Part shown: positions 1 through 9,806 of the stretch, piece after piece | Position numbering within the stretch: position 1 is the stretch's first letter | Layout: each line of letters begins with the position of its first letter | Assembly: GCA_023313575.1 (NCBI GenBank) | Contig: JAJTTP010000003.1 | Coordinates: 992,001 to 1,056,000 of the forward strand | Source: Eutypella sp. D-1 | Taxonomy: Eukaryota > Ascomycota > Sordariomycetes > Xylariales > Diatrypaceae | Length of the DNA: 64,000 nt | Direction: 5' to 3' | The notes under the pieces: generated by a model | Databases searched by the model: none | Seen by the model: the letters and a program-made list of their open reading frames with translations, nothing else | Told to the model about the DNA's origin: nothing | Translations under genes and position numbers: made by a program

Positions 1-467
1 TCGGCCTTGGTGAATTCGGATTTGCCCCAATTCCAGCCTCGCAAGGCATGCTCCTTGGTTTCGAGGTTTATGCTATACCAATTCTTGAAGATTTTGCTTA
101 AACGCTCGAGGTCCTCCTGCTGAAAGCCGTCAAGATGAGCTATTTCGGAGGATCGCTTGAGGATCTTGACTTCGTAGCCTTTCGCGGCGCGGCTCCATTG
201 GGCGCCGGCGATGTCGCCGCTGTCGAGGGTGAAGGTGTTGCCGCCACCGGTAGGCTTCCATCCTAAACCATTTTCGGCGAACCTGCACTTGCCCGACTCC
301 TTGGATAAGTCGAGATAGATGTTGTCGAAGTTCTCACTAAAATTAAAATAATAAAAAGGCGGAAGCGAAACGGTCAGTGGAAAATATTTTTACATGGAAT
401 GTGAATCAATGTAGGTAGATGGAAAGGTGGGAAGGAAAGGGAAGGGAAATACTTACAACGCCGACAT
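1..467 (-). CDS. pob3: FACT complex subunit Pob3/SSRP1, N-terminal part (cut by window edge)
   Basis: Pob3 pairs with Spt16 to form the FACT histone chaperone, which destabilises and reassembles H2A-H2B during transcription and replication in the nucleus. Seen here: a short first exon (457-467, ATG plus 8 nt) ending at a GTAAGT donor, an intron 337-456 with a TTTTAG end, and a second exon from 336 running off the left edge. The joined protein begins MSAFENFDNIYLDLSKESGK and continues through GLGWKPTGGG, GAQWSRAAKGYEVKILKRS and HALRGWNWGKSEFTKA, the strongly conserved N-terminal (PH-like) start of the SSRP1/Pob3 family. About 115 residues are visible of a protein usually near 560. It is transcribed away from coronin across a shared 1.45 kb intergenic region. 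The identification rests on family sequence I know, not on a search. The first intron after only four codons looks genuine because without it the conserved FDNIYLDL block has no start. Confidence 0.92.
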
Positions 468-1919
468 TTTGACGAATTGACCCTAAGCTGACCCTTTCTC
501 TATTTCTGAATTATAAGGGCTGCGATATGATGAAGAGTGGAAGAAAAAAAGAAAAAGAGAAGAGAAGAGAAGAAGTCAAGCTTGGGTTAGCCTGGGTAAG
601 GTAGAGAGATGTGTGAGGTAAGGTGAGGGTGACGGAGGTTGTAGCAGGCAAGCTGCAAGTAAAGTAGTAGGAGCCTTGGAGATTCTGCTAGGGTACTTGG
701 TAAGGTTGGCGCGACCTTGACCGATATGTAAAAGACGGGACGGATACGCGACAAGCTGCCTAGAGCTCTTTTTTGGCGTAAATTGGATAAGTAGTTGAGC
801 CACGTCAATTCCTTATCAAGTTAAGCTTGATTTTTGTGTGGCTGGTTAGGATAGGATGGGATTTCACTAGAGAGAAGAGACATCTAGAGATAAGAAATGA
901 TAGTTACCTAGGTACCCAGAGCTTAAGGAAGCTGGGAAGCCCCCCACTTGGATGTTTGAAACGAAAATACATACATACACTCTACATACACACCCGGGCA
1001 CACACATGCATGTAGGTACCTAGTGGCATATATACCTGATTGGGTACCTGATCGCATGATACCTGTCTGCCTGCATGTGCTCAGGCGGTTCCAAAGTTCA
1101 GGTAACCTACTAACTACATGTCCAGGTGTCTTGCTTCTGCTTCCCCAATTCCCCTTAAAACCAACCAGCGAGTAATTATTCATGTACCTACCTAGGGAGG
1201 TCCTCTAGGTATCCATATGTGAGGTGCGTCAATTCGCGATCAGGATCATCACCAAAGCTCTACCTACTTACAGGTAGACAGAACAGTTAATTACCTACCT
1301 AGGTAGACAAACATCCCCCAAACAATTCGCATTAAATTACAAGGTACCCGACCACAGTAGAACGTTAACAGTAAGGAACCTTGGAAGTTGAAACGTACCT
1401 AGGTACCTAGATAGCGGTCCGCGTAGATAGTACTTGTAGCGGTCGAACCTTCCCCCTAAAGCTCATCAGCTAACCCTATAGAGTTTCGACTACGTTACGT
1501 CTTAACCAGCCTGGGTAATAACCATAACCATACCTTACCTGGATACCTACCCTATGTATGTACTTACTCGAGTAGTTACTCAGTCTCGTACTTTAATGCA
1601 TCCAATGTATCAATGTATCAATGCACTCTTCACCTCCCCCCCCCCTAGTAGTACAAGTAACCACCAACCGCCCAAACCACCATCGTCGTGGTCAGCCTTG
1701 CTTGATACAACTACATAGTTAGTACTCTCTCACTCTCACCTCTCACCCTCCTCCTCTTTCTCACACTCTCACACACACACCACACATACTCTCTCTTCCT
1801 CTCTCTCTTTTCCCTACATAATTGATCCATCTCCTACTACTACTACACTGACCCCCTTCACACTTTGATCAACCCCCTAAATAATATATCCTAAATTCCT
1901 TACAACTGTCGATATAATC
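468..1919. promoter_or_regulatory. divergent intergenic region between pob3 and coronin
   Basis: This 1.45 kb stretch carries no supported gene. It holds the 5' sides of two divergent genes. It contains three exact TACCTAGGTA palindromes (905-914, 1296-1305, 1396-1405), related TAGGTACCTA copies (1013-1022, 1400-1409), and a pyrimidine-rich CT/CA tract at roughly 1722-1815, followed by an ATG-free stretch up to the coronin start. CT-rich tracts just upstream of start codons are common around transcription start sites in filamentous fungi, so 1720-1919 is the likely coronin core promoter and leader (inference). Small open frames here (for example 827-1015 and 923-1183 on the other strand) have no recognisable content. 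Confidence 0.55.
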
Positions 1920-4266
1920 ATGTCTGGTCGCTTTGTCCGGGCGTCCAAGTTTCGTACGTCAGCATTAATCACCCCCCCCCCCTCCTCCTCCCCTTTTTCC
2001 TTACTATTGCTAACGCTGTTATTGTCAGGACATGTCTTCGGCAAGTCAACTCGGAAAGACTCCTGCTATGACAATATACGCATCAGTAGAAATGCTTGGG
2101 ACACCAACTTAGTCAAGGTTCGATCGATCATTCTTATCACCCTCCCCGGGGCCCTTTTTGCTTGCGCTCCAATCATCATCAGCATCATCATCATTATTCA
2201 TTACCTAGGTGTCTAATATACTAACCAAACCCCCCCTTTATCATAGGCCAACCCCGAATACCTCGCCGTCAATTGGGATGCTAGCGGAGGAGGCGCTTTC
2301 GCCGTCATTCCGCTACACGAGAAGGGCAAGCTACCCGACGTCATCCCCCTTTTCCGCGGCCATACCGCCGTAGTTACTGATACCGACTGGTGCGCACGCG
2401 ATCCCACGTTCCACGTTCCACACATTCAACACGATACACGGACATGATGATCAAAATCCCTGGTTCATTCTATCCACATCTTTCTCTTCGAGCCCGCCTA
2501 ACATTCCCTCTCTTTGTCAAGGAACCCCTTTAACGATCGCATCGTCGCCTCCGCCTCCGATGATGGGAAAGTCATGATCTGGCAGGTCCCCGACGGCTTT
2601 ACCTTATATACCGACGCCGAAGAGCCCGCCGACGTCCCTCCCGTTGCCAAGCTCACCGGCCACTCCAGGAAGGTCGGTCAGGTTCTGTTCAACCCCTCCG
2701 CCGACAACATTCTTGCTTCCGCCTCGGGAGATCTCAGCGTCAAGATCTGGGATGTAGCCGCCGGCACTCCCGTCTTGTCCCTGAAGCATGCCGACGTCAT
2801 CCAGAGCTTGTCCTGGAACGCCACCGGATCCACCCTGGTCACCACCTCCAGAGATAAGAAGATCCGCGTATGGGATGTTCGTCAAGAGAGACCCGCACAT
2901 GAGGGTCCCGGTCACGAGGGCGCCAAGAACAGCCGTGTGGTCTGGCTAGGAGAGCATAACAGATTCGCCACCACCGGTTTCTCCAGAATGAGCGATCGCC
3001 AATTGGCCCTCTGGGAACCTGGCAACAACACGCCCATCGGTGGTTTCACCACTCTTGACAGTATTTCTGGTGTTTGCATGCCGTTCTGGGGTAAGCATCA
3101 GTCTCGCGACACGCTCTAAGCCTCTTCTAACAAGCAAAATAGACGACAGTTGCAACTGTTTATATCTCGCCGGAAAGGGGTAAGTTGCTTCATCGTCTGC
3201 GAGATCATGCTGAACCCGCTCTAACCATGTCACCCTCCCTCAGCGATGGCAACATTCGTTACTTTGAATATGAAAATGACAAGTTCGAGTTCTTGTCCGA
3301 GTACAAGTCTCCCGACCCCCAACGAGGAGTTGCATTCCTACCGAAACGCGGCGTCAATGTGGGTTCCCCAGCATCAGTGCTAGAATTCGCAACGTATACA
3401 GTATTAACACAACACACCAGGTACACGAGAACGAAGTCATGAGAGCTTTCAAGACTGTTAATGATACTTATATTGAGCCCATCTCGTTTACTGTGCCCCG
3501 TCGCGCCGAGACTTTCCAGTCTGATATATTCCCCCCGGCGATCGGTACGAAGCCTGCTGTGAGCGCCCAGGAATGGATTTCCGGCAAGACCGGTCTGCCA
3601 CCGAAGATCGATTTCGAGAGCGTCTACGAAGGCCATGAGCCGGTCGAGGTCCCGGCCGACTACAAGCCTCCTGCCCCTGCTCCTGCTCCTGCTTCCAAGC
3701 CCGTACACAAGGAACCAGAACCCGCGCCCGCGCCTAGCCCGGTAGCGGCTCGCGCCCCACCGCCCGACATTAAGGATCAGAAGAGCTCTATCGCAGCTCT
3801 GGCATCCAAGTACGACGACAAGGAAGAAGTCGATAACGACTCTTCATCGAGCTTCGAAGAAGTCTCAAAACCCCACCAGAGAAACTCAGTGCCACCTAAG
3901 CCTAAGCCTGCACCCGCTCCCGTCAGCCCGACCAAGACAACGACGGCGGAGGCCCCCAGGCCAGCCGGTGCCCCCTTCGGCGAAGCGCCTTCATCATCGC
4001 GCGCGCCGAACCAAAGCACGGGTGCGGCAACACCGACGGCGACCAGCAGCGCGGCGGCCAACGGGTCGGTGGCAGTGGAGGCGTCCCTAGAGGAGATCAA
4101 GCACCTTCTCGAGAACCAGACCAAGATGATCAACGCGCAGAACCAGTACATCAGCCAGCTGACGGCGGAGATGGACGGTCTAAAGAAGCGCGTCGGCTCC
4201 GGCAGCCAGGACCAGAGCGAGCGCATCCGGCAACTCGAGCTCGAGCTCGAGTCCCTCAGATCATAG
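1920..4266 (+). CDS. crn1: coronin, actin-binding WD40 protein
   Basis: Coronin binds F-actin and the Arp2/3 complex and organises cortical actin patches and endocytosis. Seven exons fit: 1920-1953, 2029-2117, 2247-2389, 2522-3090, 3143-3179, 3244-3358 and 3421-4266, giving 610 residues, close to the fungal norm. The start MSGRFVRASKFR joined to HVFGKSTRKDSCYDN is the diagnostic coronin N-terminus (DUF1899). WD40 repeats follow ([31 protein letters not shown], shown here in two pieces by the gene, and SGDLSVKIWD, TSRDKKIRVWD). The DUF1900 region then continues through YFEYENDKFEFL, FLPKRGVNVHENEVMRAFK and the block ending in YIEPISFTVPRR. Residues near 410-560 are a Pro/Ala/Lys/Ser-rich linker. 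The last ~50 residues (LEEIKHLLENQTKMINAQ onward) form the trimerising coiled coil. Intron 1 contains a poly-C run at about 1971-1983. The 3' end is convergent with his6. Confidence 0.96.
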
Positions 4267-5091
4267 TTTTCCCCATCAGAAACTCCCCCTTCGGCTCGTG
4301 CTACTCGCGAAGCATGGGGATGAGACGAAATAGGCGCTCGATCGTTGATCGATCGGCGGTCTGGTAATGATACGATAGGATAGAGAAATGTTGGAAGGCT
4401 GCCGTCCTGGTGTTATTCTTTTCCCTCACGTCTTTTTTTCTGCCTCTTGATTCTTTGGGGGTGCATTCTCGAGCCAAGGCAAAGTAAGCATGGGGCGGTC
4501 GATAAACAATGGATTTCCGTTTCTGCTTTTTGTTGTGTTTCTCGCTACGGGTGAGGCTTTTCTACCGGGCTCTAGAAGAAGAACACAACTGGGGGGGATT
4601 CATGTAATAAAACTGTACATCCAGGACTCGAACAAGAGGGAGAGAGCCAAGAAAAGAAAAGAAAAGGACAAAACATAAGGGGAAAACCATTCCCAACCTA
4701 ACCTACCTGTGACTTAGGCATATATCGCGCGCACAAAACGGATATATACACAACATAAACACATATAATAATTTTAGTACAACTCTCGTAACGAGCGCTT
4801 ACTGCATCCCGGAATATCAATCGTCATGAGTTATCCAAGTTACGGGGTTCAAAGATCGGATTTAGGGCTGAGCGCCGTGTTTCCTTCATTCTTTCATTTC
4901 TTCTTGAACTAAAGTCCGCGCGTGAAATTGGGATGGTTTTTTATCCGATTCTTTCTTCATATGTACAATTCCATGCGCACGAATCTGGGCTGCGTCGAAA
5001 CCATGTGAATATACGTAGCGGGGGTGGCGTGCGCGAGCGGCACCCCCCCCTTTCCCCCCCCCCCCCCATTGCTAACTAGCCCATTCCCATC
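4267..5091. other. convergent intergenic region, coronin to his6
   Basis: This is gene-free sequence between the 3' ends of coronin and his6, expected to hold both 3' UTRs. The left part is AT-rich with oligo-T runs. The right end has long cytosine homopolymers (about 5042-5067). A 62-codon open frame at 4490-4678 starts with a signal-like hydrophobic stretch but becomes a Lys/Arg/Glu-rich low-complexity tail; I see no family match and do not annotate it. Confidence 0.5.
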
Positions 5092-6210
5092 TCACTCAAC
5101 TTTTACTCCCCTTCCCCCCTCCCCCTCTCCTTCGCCCTTGCCCTTTTCCCCTGGCCCCGGCGCCTGCCCCTGCCGCCGATTCCACTCGACACAGTCGTCG
5201 AGGCGCACGCCGTCGCCGCCGAAGCAATCGAGGGCGCTGCCGATGGTGAGGTCGACGCGGCCGCCGCTGAGCCGGCGCACCAGGTCCAGGTCCGCGAGGT
5301 TCCGGCCGCCGCCCGCGTAGGTTATCGGTATAATACTTCTCCTGCTTTCCACTTTCTTCCCTCCTGCACCGCTACTACTGCTGCTGCTTTTATTGTCGTT
5401 GTCGTCTCCGCCACCGACGGCACACCACCGCCCCAGCGCCTCGACCAGCGCCTCGTCTACCCCGCCCCGCAGACCCTCCACGTCCGCCGCATGGATCAGG
5501 AGTTCGGAACAATATGGTGTCAGGGCCCGGATGGATTCTAGTGTTTGGGGGGGGGAGGAAGGGGGGGTGCATGTGTTAGTTGGTTTATGCGATGTGTTCA
5601 TTGGCTCTTAGTTGAGAATTTAGGGGGGTTGATCTATATAGAGAAAAAAGTGAAAACATACCTTCATTCACCTCCATGTCGGTGATAGTCTGCCACTTAT
5701 TCATAGCAACAAACCACCTAACCTGGCCCCCATCATCATCATCCTCACCCTCGGCACTCCGGCGACGACGACAGCTGAGGTCAATAACAAGACGCTCGGG
5801 ATCGCCGCCGAGGGCAGCGAGCACGGCGTCGAGGCGCTGCTGGCTGAACTTGGCGTCGGGGAACAGGAAGGAAGTGACGATGACCTTGGCGGCGCCGCGG
5901 GCGATCCAGTCGGCAGCGTTACGGTCCGTGATCCCGCCCCCGACCTGCAGGTGGCCCGGCCACGCCGCTAACGCCGACGCCGCTGCGGTCTCGTTCCCCG
6001 GACCCAGCATCACCACGTGCGCCCCCTCGAGCCCCCGCTCCCGGTACAGGTGTGCGTAGTGCGCCGCTGGCAGCGCCGATACCCAGTTCGTTTGCGGCCC
6101 CGGCGCGGCCCCCCCGTTCGCCCCCGCTGCAGCATCGTCCTTCAGCGTGCCCCCCACGATTTGTTTCACCTGCCCCGCGTGCAGGTCGATGCACGGGCGG
6201 AAGATGGTCA

Positions 6211-6211
<1 letters not shown>
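5092..6211 (-). CDS. his6: HIS6, ProFAR isomerase (HisA family)
   Basis: This is 1-(5-phosphoribosyl)-5-[(5-phosphoribosylamino)methylideneamino]imidazole-4-carboxamide isomerase, the Amadori-type step of histidine biosynthesis in the cytosol, EC 5.3.1.16. Two exons, 5662-6211 and 5092-5537, are joined across a GTATGT...CACTAG intron to give 331 residues. The beta-alpha barrel signatures are present: [18 protein letters not shown] with D9, the candidate general acid/base at the end of strand 1; [15 protein letters not shown] with D144 as the second candidate catalytic aspartate; [10 protein letters not shown]; and [15 protein letters not shown]. Yeast His6 is about 261 residues; the extra length comes from low-complexity insertions (residues near 25-38, 148-163 and a Gly/Asp/Asn/Lys/Ser block before PITYAGGG) and a Gly/Glu/Lys-rich C-terminal tail. 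The ATG is preceded on the coding strand by a (GA)n run. It shares a 0.7 kb promoter region with the Faf1-like gene. Confidence 0.93.
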
Positions 6212-6245
<34 letters not shown>

Positions 6246-6937
6246 TCCCCGTGCTTGGACCCCTAGTGTCGGTGTCTTGTCTGCTATGTGTTCTATTAGA
6301 GGTAAAGAAGGTGGGGGTATAGTATAGATGATTGAGTGGTATTTCGCGGTTCAAGACTGGGACTATCAACGAACGGTATTGGGAAAAGATCAGTCCCGAG
6401 TTTTTAAAGTGTAAGTAAAGGTCTGCTTGTGAGATAGACTGAGACTGCTGAGTAAACGTTAAATAATTATGTTTGGTATAGGATATCTAAAGCTACATAT
6501 CCATACCTAGTAAGTTAGGTAGATGATGACCTTAAGGTTGAGTCTGGCATGAGACATGGTGGGGTTATGCAAGAGTTTCCAGGGGCTACGCATCGCATAT
6601 CGCATCGCATTGCGCATTGCGGGGCAGTAAAATCCCACCTCTCCTTTTCAATTATCGGGTTTGATTGGTCCTCATTGCCTTTCACACGTGCTAAGATACC
6701 TCCTGTAAGTACCTATTAGGGGTAGTTAGCTGTACGTAACTCTGCTACTATGAATTACCTAGGTACCCTTAAGACCCGATAAGACTGATAAGAGTACCTA
6801 GGTAACTTTTTTGTTGCATTGGTCGATACCCAGCCCGTAAGAATGGATTTGTTTAAGTTTACCATTAACAACTTCCAAGGTTCCACTACAACAACACAGC
6901 GACATTTTCTCCTCCTCCTGACTCCTCCCTGGACGTC
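6212..6937. promoter_or_regulatory. divergent intergenic region between his6 and faf1-like gene
   Basis: This 726 bp shared upstream region contains a (TC)n run at 6214-6242 that lies directly against the his6 start codon (GA-rich on the his6 sense strand), and two exact TACCTAGGTA palindromes only 29 bases apart at 6756-6765 and 6795-6804, toward the faf1 side. I looked for the amino-acid-control element TGACTCA, expected near histidine genes, and did not find an exact copy. No gene is supported here. Confidence 0.55.
6214..6242. repeat. (TC)n microsatellite at the his6 start
   Basis: An uninterrupted TC dinucleotide run of about 28 bases ends two bases before the his6 ATG, so the his6 leader would read (GA)n then AAAATG. 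Such a run is length-variable by replication slippage and could affect leader length. Confidence 0.9.
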
Positions 6938-8041
6938 ATGGCAGCCACAAAAACAACACCCACCGTCCTCGGGAAGCGGAAATCGCGCACATCCGCACTC
7001 GCTCCTGCACCCGCTCCTGCGCCCGCTCCTGCACCTGCAGAAGACCCAACACCGTCGATATCACCAGAAGAAGCGCAGGCCATATTCAGGCGACACTTCG
7101 AGGCACAGTTCAAGCCTCTATCACCAGCCCCCGCTCCGGCGATAATACCAAACTCCGCCCCTGAAAACCTGCGTTCCGACGACGACGACGACGATGACGA
7201 TGACGACAATAGCGACGACGATTCGAACGCCTCGTGGTCTGGCGTCTCGGATGGGGATGGGGGAGACGTCGAAGCGGAATCGGATGCGGATGAGATAGAG
7301 GTTGTTTCCTACACAAAAAACAGCACGCCGTTCATAGATCCAGCGACGGCGCTCCTCTCGAAGCGCGAGGCGAGAGCCTACCTCTCGTCACGAGTCCCCA
7401 CGGCCCTCACCACCGCCGCCTCCTCCTCTACATCCAGCACGCAAAAGGACCAGAAGCGGAAACCCGGAGGCGGTTCCGGGGACGACGACGAGGATGCGCC
7501 GTCGCTTCTGAAGAACGACCTCGCGCTACAGCGGCTGCTGTCAGAATCGCACCTGTTCTCGAGCGCGAGGAGCGCGGACGCGGGGGCCAACGGAAACGGC
7601 AGCATAGCCGCGGAGACGGAACACGCGGGCCGCAACCGACACCTGGCGACGGACCTGCGACTCGCGGCGCTAGGGTCCAAGCGCAGTATATTCGCGCAGC
7701 AGCGGATGCCGATGGGGATCCGGAAGGGCATCGCGGGGGCCGCTGCGGCGCGCGAGGCCAAACGCCGCCGCGACGCCCGCGAGAGCGGCCTCGTCCTCGA
7801 GCGCAAGGCCAGCTCCGGCGCCTCCGCCACCTGGCTCCGGGGCTTCGGCGCTGCCGGCGGCGGCAGGGGTAGGGATAGGGGTTCCAAGGGGAGGAAAGAC
7901 GTCGCCGTCGACGCACCCGCTGTCGGAAAACTAAGGAACGGCATGCTGAAGCTGAGCAAGAAAGACATTGGGGAGATTCAGGGGGCGGGAGGGCCCGGCC
8001 CCGGGAGGGGCGGCAAGGGCGGCAAGAGGAGGCGTAGATGA
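6938..8041 (+). CDS. faf1: Faf1/C1orf131-like ribosome biogenesis protein (DUF4602)
   Basis: This is a single-exon gene of 367 residues. Yeast Faf1 (its human relative is C1orf131) is a nucleolar small-subunit processome factor needed for early 18S pre-rRNA cleavages. Seen here: an N-terminal LGKRK motif, an Ala-Pro repeat (about 22-34), the helix SPEEAQAIFRRHFEAQFKPL (about 41-60), an acidic Asp run (81-90), then low complexity. A conserved basic block follows at about residues 237-290, including DLRLAALGSKRSIFAQQRMP followed by MGIRKGIAG and a Lys/Arg-rich helix (EAKRRRDARESG). It ends in KLSKKDIGEIQG and a Gly/Arg/Lys tail. The LGSKRSIFAQQRMPMGIRKG core is what I recognise as DUF4602; assignment to Faf1 follows from that and the overall layout. 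The region is very GC-rich with strong codon bias. I cannot exclude a small intron within the low-complexity part, but the frame is open throughout. Confidence 0.75.
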   Translation: MAATKTTPTVLGKRKSRTSALAPAPAPAPAPAPAEDPTPSISPEEAQAIFRRHFEAQFKPLSPAPAPAIIPNSAPENLRSDDDDDDDDDDNSDDDSNASWSGVSDGDGGDVEAESDADEIEVVSYTKNSTPFIDPATALLSKREARAYLSSRVPTALTTAASSSTSSTQKDQKRKPGGGSGDDDEDAPSLLKNDLALQRLLSESHLFSSARSADAGANGNGSIAAETEHAGRNRHLATDLRLAALGSKRSIFAQQRMPMGIRKGIAGAAAAREAKRRRDARESGLVLERKASSGASATWLRGFGAAGGGRGRDRGSKGRKDVAVDAPAVGKLRNGMLKLSKKDIGEIQGAGGPGPGRGGKGGKRRRR

Positions 8042-9806
8042 GGGAAGGGAAAGGGGCTGGACTCCTACTGTTGTTGTGGTTTACGTGTAGCGTTCCTCGC
8101 GTGCTTCTCCTTCACAGGAATGAATTTGAGTTCTGGTCTATCTAGGGACTAACATAATTGCAGAGGAGAGAAATGTTGTTGGGAATCCCGCTATTTATTT
8201 CTCTCTATAGCTCTGCTTACCTGAGATTTACTGCTTGCTTGGTACCTAGATAAGGCAGGTACTGAGGAGTAGGTGAACGGGCAGGTGTGCGCGTATACGC
8301 GTGTTAATCTAAGTGGACGCATTGGCCTGTCTACTGATAAGTACCTAAGTACTTGTATAACGGCATCCAGCTACCTACTGGGTCTAGGGGAGGGCGAGCT
8401 TCGTGTGCCTTAAGCCAGCCTATAAGAGAACTTACTACGGGCAAGACAAGAAGGGCAGTAACATTTGTTGACACCAAAACGCTTTCGCATCCGCGAGCTA
8501 GCCATAGGGACGAATGCGTTAGGTCCGTCCGTGGATAGATACGTAGGCAAGAAGAAAGGACAAGAAAGGACAGATGTACAGATAGAGACGGGTGCGGTAT
8601 CGAGAAGAGAGCATGCAGTGTTGAGAGTAGATCCATACTTAATCGTTCATCCGCAACCTGCTCCTTCCCTCACCACCGGCTCGACCACCACCCATCTACC
8701 TACCTAGGCTCAATAAGGCGTAGGTAGATAGGTAGGACAAGGTGGTTGAAAACCTACCGATCGATAACTTAAACGGAAGCATACATCATGCGGATTCTAG
8801 ACCTTCGCACCTCTCCCAGCTTAGATCTTCTGCCTCCCTCACATTCACCCATATCCAGCAAAGGGAGAGAGAGGGGGGGCAAGTATAGAAGAGGAAAGAA
8901 AACCAAACCCTTTCGGCCGTAGAGGAAAAAAACTTGCCTTTGCTCTATTCGGGTACGTGGGGTATACCAATATATGTGTTCCAAAATGGGAAGAAAGTCC
9001 GAGAAAACAACGGGATAGGTCAGCAAGGAGTGCACGTACGTCAAGGCATGGTATCACAGGCATGGCATGGAACATATATAGAGAGCGAAGCCGCTCCAGC
9101 ATAACACAAGGCAAAGTTACACGGATTGCGTAGATGGATTTATTTATTTGTTTGGTATCATCTCTAAGAAATTCCCCCCCTAGCTCTCTCTCGTAATCTG
9201 TTTGCCGCAGGTAGGAAGGGGAGGGGGAGGGATAAGTTGCAAGAGACACGCAACTACATAAAATGTCGGAACGAAGTAAAAAAGGAAAAAATAAAAGTAT
9301 TTTGGTGCGAAGGTATAAAAAAAGAATAAAGGAAAAAAGATAAGAGTAAAGGGTCAGAATGTATGTATATACACAGTATGTACGGGCCGGCCCCAACCTC
9401 TCCCGAAAAGCTGCGCGCCATCCGCACAACACAGAAGCCACAGGCTCGTGGGCGGTGGCGACTGCATCGAGGTTGGGATTGGCGGGACCAACCCGGTCGG
9501 TCTAAACAACGACAAAATTTTGGTATCGTGAAGAGAAATAAGAAGAATGAAATGCCATAGGCGATGCGCACCAGTAGTTTTGAGCACCGCTCTCCCACGC
9601 CATCCCCATCCAACCGAGACCCGTGGCTCACCCACTCCCAAATCTCGGTGATGCCTGTATGAACACACATGAACCCCGCCAGAACCCTAGAGCCGACCTG
9701 GATCGGCCGACGACCGACGTCAAAAAAGTCGGATGAAATCTAATAGTATGTCCCATCATGAAGAAGCGCGCGCTAGAAACAAACAAAAAACACAACCGAA
9801 TCAAAT
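8042..9806. other. convergent intergenic region, faf1 to STE12
   Basis: This 1.77 kb region lies between convergent genes. It is AT-richer than the genes, with purine-rich runs (about 9280-9340) and partial TACCTA/TAGGTA motifs (8691-8737). Open frames here, for example the hydrophobic one on the minus strand at 8845-9441, overlap one another in several frames and show no conserved motif. I see no gene; the right part probably includes the STE12 3' UTR. Confidence 0.45.

Noticed and set aside
1471..1479. CTAACCCTA as another telomere-like site
   Set aside because: Only nine bases, common enough by chance in 64 kb.
4621..4640. tRNA T-arm-like CCAGGACTCGAAC on the minus strand
   Set aside because: The T stem does not pair and no acceptor, D or anticodon arm can be built around it.
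4490..4678. Possible small secreted peptide of 62 residues
   Set aside because: Hydrophobic start but low-complexity Lys/Glu/Arg end, lies in the coronin 3' flank, no Cys pattern.
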